Shown piece after piece: positions 1 to 7,751 of a stretch of 38,945 nt of DNA. The DNA is from Bacteroides sp. UBA939. Its GTDB lineage: Bacteria > Bacteroidota > Bacteroidia > Bacteroidales > Bacteroidaceae. The notes under the pieces are model-generated. The model searched no databases. It was not told the origin of the DNA and was given only the letters and a program-made list of their open reading frames with translations. The stretch covers positions 186-39,130 of the forward strand of contig NZ_DBDF01000040.1 in the NCBI RefSeq assembly GCF_002293435.1, read 5' to 3'. The translations under genes and the position numbers were made by a program. Numbering within the stretch: position 1 is the stretch's first letter; each line of letters starts with the position of its first letter.

Positions 1-50
1 GCGACCCTCAGCTTGGGAAGCTGATGCTCTACCAACTGAGCTACTTCCGC
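1..50 (-). tRNA. tRNA-Gly (anticodon CCC), 5' part only
   Basis: Read on the minus strand, the sequence starts with acceptor strand GCGGAAG, then D-arm GCTC..GAGC, then anticodon stem TCAGC/GCTGA around loop TTCCCAA. Positions 34-36 of the loop are CCC, which reads glycine GGG codons. The T-arm and 3' acceptor lie beyond the left edge of the window. A canonical promoter sits just upstream at 74-106. Confidence 0.93.
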
Positions 51-73
51 ATTACTTTTTCTAAAAAGCGACG

Positions 74-106
74 CAAAGGTAAAAGAAGTTTTTTTATATT
101 CAAAAA
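74..106 (-). promoter_or_regulatory. Bacteroides-type promoter of tRNA-Gly
   Basis: On the minus strand a TTTTTG -33 box (106-101) is followed after 19 nt by TACCTTTG (81-74), matching the TAnnTTTG -7 consensus of the Bacteroides primary sigma factor. The tRNA 5' end is 24 nt past the box, so a short 5' leader is expected. Confidence 0.8.
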
Positions 107-143
107 TTAAAATGTACTTTTACGCCCATTAAAGTGAAAAAAG

Positions 144-653
144 ATGAAACGAATCATACTTATTACCGGAGGAGCCCGTTCAGGTAAAAGTAGCCATGCG
201 GAAAAATTGGCGCTAAGCCTATCTCCTGCCCCTGTTTACCTTGCTACTGCACGCATTTGGGACGAAGAATTCCGGCAACGCATCACCCGCCACCAACAAA
301 GACGTGGACCGGAATGGACGAATATCGAAGAAGAAAAACAGCTAAGCCGTCACCAATTGACAGGACGAACCATACTGATAGATTGTGTTACTTTGTGGTG
401 CACCAATTTTTTCTTTGACGTAAATGCCAATACAGCCAGTGCGCTGGTTTCCGCCCAAGAGGAGTTCGACCGTTTTACAACCCAGGATGCAACCTTTATA
501 TTCGTTACCAATGAGATAGGAATGGGTGCTACATCAGAAAATGAAATCCAACGGAAATTTACAGATATGCAAGGATGGATGAATCAGTACATTGCTGCCC
601 GGGCTGATGAAGTGTGGTTGATGGTATCGGGAATTCCGCTGAAAGTAAAGTGA
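144..653 (+). CDS. cobU: adenosylcobinamide kinase / adenosylcobinamide-phosphate guanylyltransferase
   Basis: This bifunctional cytoplasmic enzyme phosphorylates adenosylcobinamide and transfers GMP to it, giving the AdoCbi-GDP used by CobS. The P-loop GGARSGKS is at residues 9-16. It is followed by an ATARIWDEEF segment and a TNEIGMGATSE motif near residue 123, both typical of CobU/CobP. The length of 169 residues is close to the usual 170-185. It is the first gene of cobU-cobT-cobS-cobC, 67 nt before cobT. A weak -7-like TACTTTTA lies at 115-122. I saw no cobalamin riboswitch in the 90 nt upstream. Confidence 0.93.
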   Translation: MKRIILITGGARSGKSSHAEKLALSLSPAPVYLATARIWDEEFRQRITRHQQRRGPEWTNIEEEKQLSRHQLTGRTILIDCVTLWCTNFFFDVNANTASALVSAQEEFDRFTTQDATFIFVTNEIGMGATSENEIQRKFTDMQGWMNQYIAARADEVWLMVSGIPLKVK

Positions 654-720
654 CAAAACGATAGAATGAAAAGGAAGTAAACAATAAAGTGATAAAACGC
701 CAAAATGATAAATACTTAAT

Positions 721-1758
721 ATGAGAACATTTAAAATCATACGACCGGATGAAACTATATGCCCGGCATTGACAGACAAAATAAATAATCTGACCAAACC
801 GAAAGGTTCGTTAGGAACTTTAGAAGAATTAGCATTGAAAATAGGCCAGATACAACAAACCTTATCCCCAACTTTACAGCATCCGCAAAATATTATTTTT
901 GCTGCCGATCATGGCATTGTGGAAGAAGGAGTCAGCCTTTCACCCAAAGAAATTACCTGGCAGCAAATCAGTAATTTCCTGCATGGCGGTGCAGGAGTGA
1001 ACTTTCTCTGCCGCCAACACGGTTTCATACTAAAAATTGTAGATGCAGGTGTGGATTATGAATTGCCTTACGACAAAGGGATTATCGACATGAAAGTCCG
1101 TAAAGGTACCCGCAATTACTTGCATGAAGCCGCTATGACTGAAGAAGAGATGAATCTCTGTCTGGAGCGTGGTGCGGAAGTAGTACGCCAATGTCATAAA
1201 GAAGGAAGTAATATTCTTAGTTTCGGAGAGATGGGTATCGGAAACACTTCTTCATCCTCGATGTGGATGACTTGTTTCACCGGAATCCCTTTAGAACAGT
1301 GCGTAGGTGCAGGCAGCGGACTGAACAATGCAGGCATTCGCCACAAATATGAGGTTTTGAAGCAATCATTAGATAATTACCAGGGAGATGGTTCACCTTG
1401 CAACATCATTCGCTACTTCGGAGGATTAGAAATGGTGATGGCGGTAGGCGCCATGCTTCAGGCCGCCGAACTGGGAATAATCATACTGGTAGACGGTTTC
1501 ATTATGACAAACTGTATTCTGGCTGCCGGCAAATTATATCCTGAAGTTTTGAGTTATGCAATCTTCGGACATTGCGGAGATGAATCGGGACACAAACTAT
1601 TGTTGGATAACATGGGCGTAAAGCCTCTCCTGAACTTGGGCCTGCGACTGGGAGAAGGCACCGGTGCCATCTGTGCATACCCTATCGTGGTTTCTGCGGT
1701 GAATATGATTAACGAAATGGATAATTTTGCGCATGCTTCCATAACAAAGTATTTCTAA
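721..1758 (+). CDS. cobT: nicotinate-nucleotide--dimethylbenzimidazole phosphoribosyltransferase
   Basis: CobT makes alpha-ribazole 5'-phosphate from nicotinate mononucleotide and a lower-ligand base, the second branch of nucleotide-loop assembly. Family landmarks are the N-terminal NLTKPKGSLGTLEELA, the FAADHGIVEEGVS block, the FGEMGIGNTSSS block, and the C-terminal RLGEGTGA with the presumed catalytic glutamate. At 345 residues it is full length. The stop codon is followed after 3 nt by the cobS start, so the two are almost certainly co-transcribed. The cobU-cobT gap contains an imperfect duplication of a GATAAAACG-like word of no clear role. Confidence 0.95.
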   Translation: MRTFKIIRPDETICPALTDKINNLTKPKGSLGTLEELALKIGQIQQTLSPTLQHPQNIIFAADHGIVEEGVSLSPKEITWQQISNFLHGGAGVNFLCRQHGFILKIVDAGVDYELPYDKGIIDMKVRKGTRNYLHEAAMTEEEMNLCLERGAEVVRQCHKEGSNILSFGEMGIGNTSSSSMWMTCFTGIPLEQCVGAGSGLNNAGIRHKYEVLKQSLDNYQGDGSPCNIIRYFGGLEMVMAVGAMLQAAELGIIILVDGFIMTNCILAAGKLYPEVLSYAIFGHCGDESGHKLLLDNMGVKPLLNLGLRLGEGTGAICAYPIVVSAVNMINEMDNFAHASITKYF

Positions 1759-1761
1759 GAT

Positions 1762-2541
1762 ATGAGAATACTCGCAGCTTTCATCTTCTTCACGCGACTT
1801 CCATTCTGGAGAATAAAAGAAGTTCCGGCGGAATACTTTAAACGCATTGTCCCATACTGGCCATTAACAGGTTGGTTGACCGGAGGTATTATGGTAGCGG
1901 TATTATGGTTGTCAGCCCAGGTACTTCCTGTACACACTGCATGGTTGCTCGCCATTATTTCGCGATTACTTGTCACAGGTTGCTTGCATGAGGATGGTTT
2001 AGCCGACTTTTTCGATGGCTTCGGCGGAGGAACCACAAAAGAGCGGACTCTCTCCATCATGAAAGACCCTCATATAGGCAGCTATGGCGTCATTGGGCTG
2101 ATATGTTATTTCTTACTGTTGTTCCTGCTTCTGGAAAATGAGCCTTTAAACTTGATATGTGCCCTCATTATCAGCGGTGACTGCTGGTCGAAATTGTGCG
2201 CTTCACAAATCATCAACTATCTGCCATATAGCCGGAAAGAAGAAGAAAGCAAAGCCAAAGTTGTCTACGACCGAATGACATGGAAAGAATTATCAACCGG
2301 ATTTATCTGTGGCCTTTTACCGGCTCTGTTGTTTCTGCCTGAAGAGTTATGGATGATTATGCTTTGTCCGCTTCTGACATTCTTTCTGTTATACAGACTA
2401 ATGAAACGCCGTATACAGGGCTATACGGGAGACTGCTGCGGAGCTGCATTCCTGCTCTGTGAACTCTCGTTCTACCTCGGCGCCATTATTTTGCTTCGTG
2501 TATATAGCTATTTAAGTTTCGCATGTTTTTTATCCTGTTGA
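1762..2541 (+). CDS. cobS: adenosylcobinamide-GDP ribazoletransferase (cobalamin synthase)
   Basis: This integral membrane enzyme joins AdoCbi-GDP and alpha-ribazole phosphate to give AdoCbl-5'-phosphate. The acidic signature DGLADFFDGFGGG at about residues 78-90 is the Mg-binding motif of the CobS family. Several hydrophobic helices follow (around 100-120, 135-150, 175-205 and 230-259), and the length of 259 residues is usual. Oddly, roughly the last dozen codons lie inside an intergenic repeat element: the left inverted arm at 2514-2524 is coding, and the stop codon overlaps the first 22-bp repeat unit. The extreme C-terminus was therefore probably rewritten by the element. Confidence 0.94.
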   Translation: MRILAAFIFFTRLPFWRIKEVPAEYFKRIVPYWPLTGWLTGGIMVAVLWLSAQVLPVHTAWLLAIISRLLVTGCLHEDGLADFFDGFGGGTTKERTLSIMKDPHIGSYGVIGLICYFLLLFLLLENEPLNLICALIISGDCWSKLCASQIINYLPYSRKEEESKAKVVYDRMTWKELSTGFICGLLPALLFLPEELWMIMLCPLLTFFLLYRLMKRRIQGYTGDCCGAAFLLCELSFYLGAIILLRVYSYLSFACFLSC

Positions 2542-2610
2542 TAATCAACAGAGATACTACTGATTATCAACAGAGATAGTTCAGCTATATACAGACAAGA
2601 TGCGAAACTT
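2514..2610. repeat. 22-bp repeat pair bounded by inverted arms (array A)
   Basis: Two adjacent 22-bp units at 2540-2561 and 2562-2583 begin GATAATCAACAGAGATA and GATTATCAACAGAGATA. They lie between perfect 11-bp inverted arms, AAGTTTCGCAT (2514-2524) and ATGCGAAACTT (2600-2610). Pairing of the arms extends imperfectly outward. The element starts within the 3' end of cobS and could form a hairpin in the cobS-cobC transcript. Confidence 0.75.
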
Positions 2611-2722
2611 CAGATAGTTATTATGCAGGGTAGATAGAAATAGCATCCCGGCAGGTGACTACTCATTATCTGATCCACGTCAGAACCATATCTGCTTCGT
2701 ACTTTCTCCTTGTCCTATAGAG

Positions 2723-2766
2723 AGGAGGTGGAAAGGAGCAGGTAAGGAGCAGGTAAGGAGGTGGTC
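2723..2766. repeat. four 11-bp purine-rich tandem units (array A2)
   Basis: Four consecutive 11-mers run 2723-2733, 2734-2744, 2745-2755 and 2756-2766. The two central units are identical (AGGAGCAGGTA) and the outer ones begin AGGAGGTGG. It lies about 50 nt before cobC. A partly complementary pyrimidine-rich stretch (TTTCTCCTTGTCC) precedes it at about 2703-2715. Confidence 0.7.
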
Positions 2767-2813
2767 ATTCGCAAACAGGTTACGATAATCAATCTCTTTT
2801 AATGTGATATAAT

Positions 2814-3356
2814 ATGGAAATCTTTCTTATCAGACATACATCAGTCGACGTCCCTTTGGGAGTATGTTACGGACAATCGGATGTCCCTCTGCGCGATACT
2901 TTTGAACAAGAAGCGGCTGTTACAGCCGGGAATTTAAAAAGTTACCTGCAGCAAGACAGAGATTTTGGCCATGTGTACACCAGTCCCTTATCACGATGCA
3001 CGCGTCTTGCCTCATACTGCGGTTATCCTGATGCGGAGCGGGATAAGCGGCTTATGGAAATAAATTTCGGCGACTGGGAAATGAAACGTTTCGAGCAGAT
3101 AGATGACCCCAGACTGCAAGAATGGTATGCTGACTACATAAATGTAGCAACTACGGGTGGAGAATCTTTCGCTATGCAATACCAACGGGTTGCCAACTTT
3201 CTGGATGAATTGAAAGAAAAAGAGTATGAAAGCGTAGCCATATTTGCACATGGAGGTGTATTAATCTGTGCGCAACTTTATGCCGGAAGCATAAAACAAG
3301 AGGAAGCATTCGGCGCATTAACCCCGTATGGCGGTATAATTCGGTTAGAACTCTAA
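2814..3356 (+). CDS. cobC: alpha-ribazole phosphatase-like histidine phosphatase
   Basis: This histidine phosphatase is expected to remove the 5'-phosphate of alpha-ribazole or AdoCbl phosphate at the end of loop assembly. The phosphohistidine motif is LIRHTSVD near residues 5-12, with RHT instead of the common RHG, as is usual for CobC-like members. YTSPLSRCTRLA near residue 55, FGDWEMKRF near 86 and FAHGGV near 144 supply the other pocket residues. It has 180 residues. It is separated from cobS by 272 nt that carry two repeat arrays, so co-transcription is plausible but not certain. The role is inferred from context, since the fold also serves other substrates. Confidence 0.85.
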   Translation: MEIFLIRHTSVDVPLGVCYGQSDVPLRDTFEQEAAVTAGNLKSYLQQDRDFGHVYTSPLSRCTRLASYCGYPDAERDKRLMEINFGDWEMKRFEQIDDPRLQEWYADYINVATTGGESFAMQYQRVANFLDELKEKEYESVAIFAHGGVLICAQLYAGSIKQEEAFGALTPYGGIIRLEL

Positions 3357-3429
3357 AAAACGGCAGGTAAAGGTAGCATATATTCCCTAAAAACCTTATC
3401 TTAGCTGCCCAAATAAAAAGTAAAGTACT

Positions 3430-4860
3430 ATGATTACCGAAGAACTCAGAAAATTATATTGTACCTATACCGGAAACGAACCGGAAACCATCGACGAACT
3501 TCCTTCATCCGGTTCCAACCGACGTTATTTCCGTCTTACAGGTACACCTACGCTAATCGGTGTCTGCGGAACTTCCATCGAAGAGAACCGGGCTTTCCTT
3601 TATATGGCAGAGCATTTTCGCAAAAAAGAACTCCCTGTGCCACAGGTTTTGGCAAAAACCGAAAACAATACATTCTACCTGCAAGAAGATTTGGGCGATA
3701 CGCTTCTGTTCACCGCCATTGAAAAAGGACGAAAGACCAGTGTTTTCGATGAAGAAGAGAAACAGTTGTTACGCAAAACCATGCGCCTGTTACCTGCCAT
3801 ACAATTCTCCGGGGCGGACGGAATGGATTTTTCATATTGTTATCCGCAATCGGAGTTCAACAGCCGTAGCATTCTGTGGGATTTGAACTATTTCAAATAC
3901 TGTTTCCTGAAAGCAACGGGAATGGAATTTCAGGAAGATCGCCTTGAAGATGATTTCCAGAAAATGGCGGATGTCTTGTTGCGTAGTGGTTCGGCAACCT
4001 TTATGTATCGCGATTTCCAGAGCCGCAATGTCATGATTAAGGACGGTGAGCCGTGGTTTATTGACTTCCAGGGCGGACGAAAGGGACCTGTTTATTACGA
4101 TGTGGCATCCTTCCTGTGGCAAGCCAAGGCAAATTATCCCGACAGTCTGCGCAAGGAACTCTTGCAGGAGTACATTGATTCGCTGTGCAAATACCAACCT
4201 GTGGACAAAAGCTACTTCCACGCCCAGTTGCGCCATTTCGTACTGTTCCGCACCATGCAGGTGCTGGGCGCTTACGGCTTTCGAGGTTATTTTGAAAAGA
4301 AACCGCATTTCATTCAGAGCGTACCTTTTGCCATCGAAAACCTGCGCCGGCTATTGCAGGAACCGTATCCCGAATATCCCTATCTCTGTGATGTGCTGAA
4401 GGAACTCACCGAACTGAAACAGTTTACCGATGATATGCAGAAACGACGCCTTGTAGTAAAAGTAACCAGTTTCGCTTATAAAAAAGGTATCCCTGATGAC
4501 CCAACAGGTAATGGTGGTGGTTTTGTATTCGACTGTCGCGCGGTGAATAATCCCGGTAAATACGAGCGTTACAAACCTTTCACCGGACTGGATGAACCCG
4601 TGATTCGCTTCCTCGAAGAAGATGGTGAGATAGCAGTCTTTCTTGAACATGTATATGCATTGGTAGAAGCCTCTGTGAAACGATATATGGAACGTGGGTT
4701 CACCAACCTTTCCATTTGTTTCGGATGTACGGGCGGACAGCATCGTTCTGTGTATTCGGCACAGCACTTGGCAGAGCGCATCAACCGGAAGTTCGGAGTA
4801 CAGGTAAATCTTATTCACAGAGAACAAAACATTGAGCAGACGTTTAAAGCGAAAAACTAA
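3430..4860 (+). CDS. AmgK-like sugar kinase fused to a RapZ C-terminal domain
   Basis: Residues 1 to about 330 form an aminoglycoside-phosphotransferase fold. The catalytic loop YRDFQSRN is at 193-200 and the metal-binding IDF at 211-213, as in AmgK, which phosphorylates MurNAc or GlcNAc at the anomeric position. Residues about 341-470 match the C-terminal domain of E. coli RapZ: a VTSFAYKKGIP start, FVFDCR, FTGLDEPV, the binding-site motif GCTGGQHRSV at 432-441, and a late HRE. RapZ uses that domain to bind glucosamine-6-phosphate and small RNA. The N-terminal P-loop domain of RapZ is absent and replaced by the kinase. A MurU-like gene follows, which supports cell-wall sugar salvage. Confidence 0.85.
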   Translation: MITEELRKLYCTYTGNEPETIDELPSSGSNRRYFRLTGTPTLIGVCGTSIEENRAFLYMAEHFRKKELPVPQVLAKTENNTFYLQEDLGDTLLFTAIEKGRKTSVFDEEEKQLLRKTMRLLPAIQFSGADGMDFSYCYPQSEFNSRSILWDLNYFKYCFLKATGMEFQEDRLEDDFQKMADVLLRSGSATFMYRDFQSRNVMIKDGEPWFIDFQGGRKGPVYYDVASFLWQAKANYPDSLRKELLQEYIDSLCKYQPVDKSYFHAQLRHFVLFRTMQVLGAYGFRGYFEKKPHFIQSVPFAIENLRRLLQEPYPEYPYLCDVLKELTELKQFTDDMQKRRLVVKVTSFAYKKGIPDDPTGNGGGFVFDCRAVNNPGKYERYKPFTGLDEPVIRFLEEDGEIAVFLEHVYALVEASVKRYMERGFTNLSICFGCTGGQHRSVYSAQHLAERINRKFGVQVNLIHREQNIEQTFKAKN

Positions 4861-4899
4861 GGGATAGAAACCCGTTTAGCCCTATCTTCTAATGATCTG

Positions 4900-4987
4900 C
4901 TCCGTATCAACTCCGTATCAAGTCCGTACCAACTCCGTTTCTATAGATACGGACTTGCTACGGAGTTGGTACGGACTTGATACGGTT
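4900..4987. repeat. head-to-head array of eight 11-bp units forming a 26-bp perfect inverted repeat (array B)
   Basis: Four forward 11-mers (4900-4943, consensus CTCCGTATCAA) are followed directly by four reverse-complement 11-mers (4944-4987, consensus TTGATACGGAG). The result is a perfect 26-bp inverted repeat, 4913-4938 against 4960-4985, with a 21-nt loop. It sits in the 185-nt gap between the kinase and nucleotidyltransferase genes and would fold into a strong hairpin in a joint transcript. There is no following T-tract, so it does not look like an ordinary terminator. Confidence 0.9.
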
Positions 4988-5045
4988 CGGATTGGCTGCA
5001 GGTAAACAGACGGAGTGTATGCCCGATTATTTTAAAATAACAACA

Positions 5046-5786
5046 ATGAAAGCAATGATATTTGCAGCAGGTCTGGGTACCCGCTTGCGTCCGTTGACAG
5101 ACAATATGCCCAAAGCGCTTGTTCCCGTGGCAGGCAAAACGATGCTGGAGCGTGTTATCCTTAAACTAAAGGATGCCGGTTTCCACGATATCACTATAAA
5201 CATCCATCACTTTGGAAGTCAGATAATAGATTACCTCCGTGCAAACGGAAACTTTGGTGTGAATATCCATATCAGTGACGAACGGAATGAACTGCTGGAT
5301 ACGGGTGGTGGCATTAAGAAAGCCCGTTCTCTGCTGGAGGACAGCGAGCCTTTCCTTATTCATAACGCCGACATTCTGACGGACTTGGATCTTAATGCCT
5401 TCTACCGTCACCACTTGGAAAGCGATGCAGATGCCACCTTGCTTACCAATCACCGGAAGACTTCCCGCTATCTGTTAATGGACAAAGACAACCGTCTTTG
5501 CGGTTGGACGAATGTTTCTACGGGTGAGGTGCTTCCCGAAGGACTCAATTATCCCGGCGAATACTATCAGGCACAAGCCTTTGGTTGCGTCCATGTCCTT
5601 TCGCCAGGTATCTTCCGCTATATGGAAGGCGAACGTTGGACAGGGAAATTTTCCATCATTCCATTTTATGTGGATATCTGCCCCAAGGCACGTATTCTGG
5701 GATTTCCTGTAGACAGCGAGAACTGGTTTGATGTAGGAAAGCCCGAAATGCTGGCAAGGGCGGAAGCTTATTATGCTTCTTTATAG
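5046..5786 (+). CDS. MurU-like nucleotidyltransferase (sugar-1-phosphate uridylyltransferase family)
   Basis: This Rossmann-like NTP transferase starts MKAMIFAAGLGTRLRPLTD, with the nucleotide-binding GLGTR at residues 9-13 and the conserved lysine in MPKALVPV near 24. IHNADILTDLDL near residue 95 holds the metal-binding Asp, and NWFDVGKPE is near the end. It would convert MurNAc-1-P or a related sugar phosphate to the UDP-sugar, pairing with the upstream AmgK-like kinase. I place the start at 5046: an upstream in-frame ATG at 4977 lies inside the hairpin array and would add 23 unrelated residues. The true substrate is not proven, because glucose or mannose nucleotidyltransferases look alike. 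Confidence 0.87.
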   Translation: MKAMIFAAGLGTRLRPLTDNMPKALVPVAGKTMLERVILKLKDAGFHDITINIHHFGSQIIDYLRANGNFGVNIHISDERNELLDTGGGIKKARSLLEDSEPFLIHNADILTDLDLNAFYRHHLESDADATLLTNHRKTSRYLLMDKDNRLCGWTNVSTGEVLPEGLNYPGEYYQAQAFGCVHVLSPGIFRYMEGERWTGKFSIIPFYVDICPKARILGFPVDSENWFDVGKPEMLARAEAYYASL

Positions 5787-5828
5787 AACAGTATAAAAGA
5801 ATAAAAGCAATGGTTTATAAAACATCTA

Positions 5829-5836
5829 TATATTTG
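5829..5836 (+). promoter_or_regulatory. -7 box before the MuiA-like gene
   Basis: TATATTTG matches the TAnnTTTG consensus and lies 26 nt before the start codon. I see no good -33 box. It suggests that the three-gene group beginning at 5862 has its own promoter. Confidence 0.5.
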
Positions 5837-5861
5837 TAACGTAACATTAAAGAAACCGATT

Positions 5862-7745
5862 ATGAAACGACTGAGATTAGGACTATGGGTATGTATCTGC
5901 CTCTGTGCAACCTCTACCCTCATGGGGCAAAACAAAGTAAAAACAACAGCCGAAAAAGTGATGCTTTTCATTGACGGTGCTCAGGTGACACGTACCAAAC
6001 AAGTAGATATTCCGGCAGGAAACTCAACGCTCACCTTTACCGGACTATCTCCCTATATGGATGCGCAAAGCATGCAAGTCAGTGCAAAAGGGAAATTCAC
6101 CGTTGTGGCAGTTAACCGGCAATTTAACTATATAGACAGCTTGTCAGTCAGCGAAAAGCAACAAAGCCTGCAAAAAGAACTCAAGAAAATAGAGAAACAG
6201 CAGAAAGAACAGAGCGCCGAACTCGGACTGATCAACGCCGAATATGAAATGTTGAAAACAAACTGTTCCGTCAGCAATAAGAGTACCACTGCTTCTCTGG
6301 CTACCATCAAAGAAGTGAACCAGTACTACTCCGGACAGATGAAAGCTCTGAAAACAAAAGAGCTGGCTATCAACGAGCAAATAGCTGAACTTGCCATAAA
6401 GCAGAAACAACTAAATTCTGAGATAGCACAGCTAAGCGGTAAATCTTTAAACTCCATGAGTGAGATTGTAGTCAACGTAAATGCGCCAGCCGCCTGTAAG
6501 GGTACATTTACCCTGAACTATTATGTGAAGAATGCCGGTTGGTTCCCCTCCTACGATGTTCGTTCAGGCAGTTTGGCTGAGCCTATTTCCATTGTTTACA
6601 AAGCCAATATCTTCCAGAATACCAAGGAAGAATGGAAGAACGTAGACTTATCCCTTTCGTCCTCTAATCCTTCTACAGGAAGCGTAGCGCCTAAACTGTC
6701 TACCTACTGGCTGGATTATGGGCTTGCGGCACCACGCTACGATGTGAATCTCAATGGGAATATGGTTTCAGGAGTCGTTTTTGGCGAAGACCGCACACCT
6801 CTGCCCGGAGTCAATATTATAATTCCGGGAACCACCATTGGAACAATATCAGACGTGAACGGGAAATATTCCATCACCATCCCCAATGGGCAAACTAAAC
6901 TTCAATTTTCATACATCGGTTGTGTTACCCAAACCAGGGATATACGAGGGAGTGTAATGAATATCACCCTTCTCAACGATAATCAGATGCTGGATGAAGT
7001 AGTAGTGGTAGGCTACGGCACTCAAACGAAATCTGTTATGACAGGTACTTCTACCGGCATTAAAAAAGCTCCTCAAAAACTCGCTTTGTATGACGAAGAA
7101 GCCAGCATGGCCCTTGACGTAAAACAAAGCCAGGGACAAATGGGATATGAATTTGAAATAAAACTCCCCTACACCATTCCTTCTGATAACAAACCTGTGG
7201 TTGCCGAAATCGGTAAATATGAGCTACCGGCTTCTTATGTTTACCAAAGCACTCCGAAGATAGACAAAGATGCCTTCCTGATGGCGCAGGTAACCGACTG
7301 GGAAAAACTGAACTTGCTTGAAGGTGAAGCAAATGTTTACTTTGAAAATACTTTCATCGGCAAGTCTATCGTGAACGTCACCCAACAGAATGACACGTTA
7401 TCCTTCTCCCTGGGTCGAGACAAACGCATCATGATACAGCGCACGAAGGAAAACGAATACACTTCACGTAAATTCATAGGTTCCAACCAGACGCAATCCA
7501 TTGCCTGGAAGCTCTCCATCCGTAATACACGCACGGAGCCTGTAACTCTCACTCTTTACGACCAACTGCCTGTATCGCGCAACAGTAACATTACCGTGGC
7601 GGCAGAAGAAATCAGCGGCGGAACATTGGACGAGGAAAAAGGCATCATCACCTGGCAAATTACTTTGCAGCCCGGTGAACAACGTGAATTGCCTTTGCGT
7701 TATAAGGTGAAATATCCTAAAGGACGAAACTTGATAATAGAATAA
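5862..7745 (+). CDS. MuiA/DUF4139 family protein with an inserted carboxypeptidase-D regulatory-like domain
   Basis: A signal peptide (about residues 1-22, ending LMGQ) precedes a DUF4140-type N-terminal domain, a coiled coil (about 85-200, rich in K, E and Q) and a DUF4139 beta-rich region that ends with the LPLRYKVKYPKGR tail. Between about 303 and 390 there is a foreign-looking module. GVVFGEDRTPLPGVNI to SDVNGKYSITIP is the beta-sandwich found at the N-terminus of SusC/RagA transporters. It is followed by LDEVVVVGYGTQ (377-388), the sequence that normally leads into a TonB-receptor plug. No plug or barrel follows; the sequence returns to DUF4139. The biochemical role of the family is unknown. 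The gene is 6 nt before the symporter gene. Confidence 0.83.
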   Translation: MKRLRLGLWVCICLCATSTLMGQNKVKTTAEKVMLFIDGAQVTRTKQVDIPAGNSTLTFTGLSPYMDAQSMQVSAKGKFTVVAVNRQFNYIDSLSVSEKQQSLQKELKKIEKQQKEQSAELGLINAEYEMLKTNCSVSNKSTTASLATIKEVNQYYSGQMKALKTKELAINEQIAELAIKQKQLNSEIAQLSGKSLNSMSEIVVNVNAPAACKGTFTLNYYVKNAGWFPSYDVRSGSLAEPISIVYKANIFQNTKEEWKNVDLSLSSSNPSTGSVAPKLSTYWLDYGLAAPRYDVNLNGNMVSGVVFGEDRTPLPGVNIIIPGTTIGTISDVNGKYSITIPNGQTKLQFSYIGCVTQTRDIRGSVMNITLLNDNQMLDEVVVVGYGTQTKSVMTGTSTGIKKAPQKLALYDEEASMALDVKQSQGQMGYEFEIKLPYTIPSDNKPVVAEIGKYELPASYVYQSTPKIDKDAFLMAQVTDWEKLNLLEGEANVYFENTFIGKSIVNVTQQNDTLSFSLGRDKRIMIQRTKENEYTSRKFIGSNQTQSIAWKLSIRNTRTEPVTLTLYDQLPVSRNSNITVAAEEISGGTLDEEKGIITWQITLQPGEQRELPLRYKVKYPKGRNLIIE

Positions 7746-7751
7746 TACCTT

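Noticed and set aside
4977..5045. N-terminal extension of the nucleotidyltransferase from the ATG at 4977
   Set aside because: The 23 extra residues are encoded partly by the hairpin array and precede the conserved family start MKAMIFAAGLGTR.
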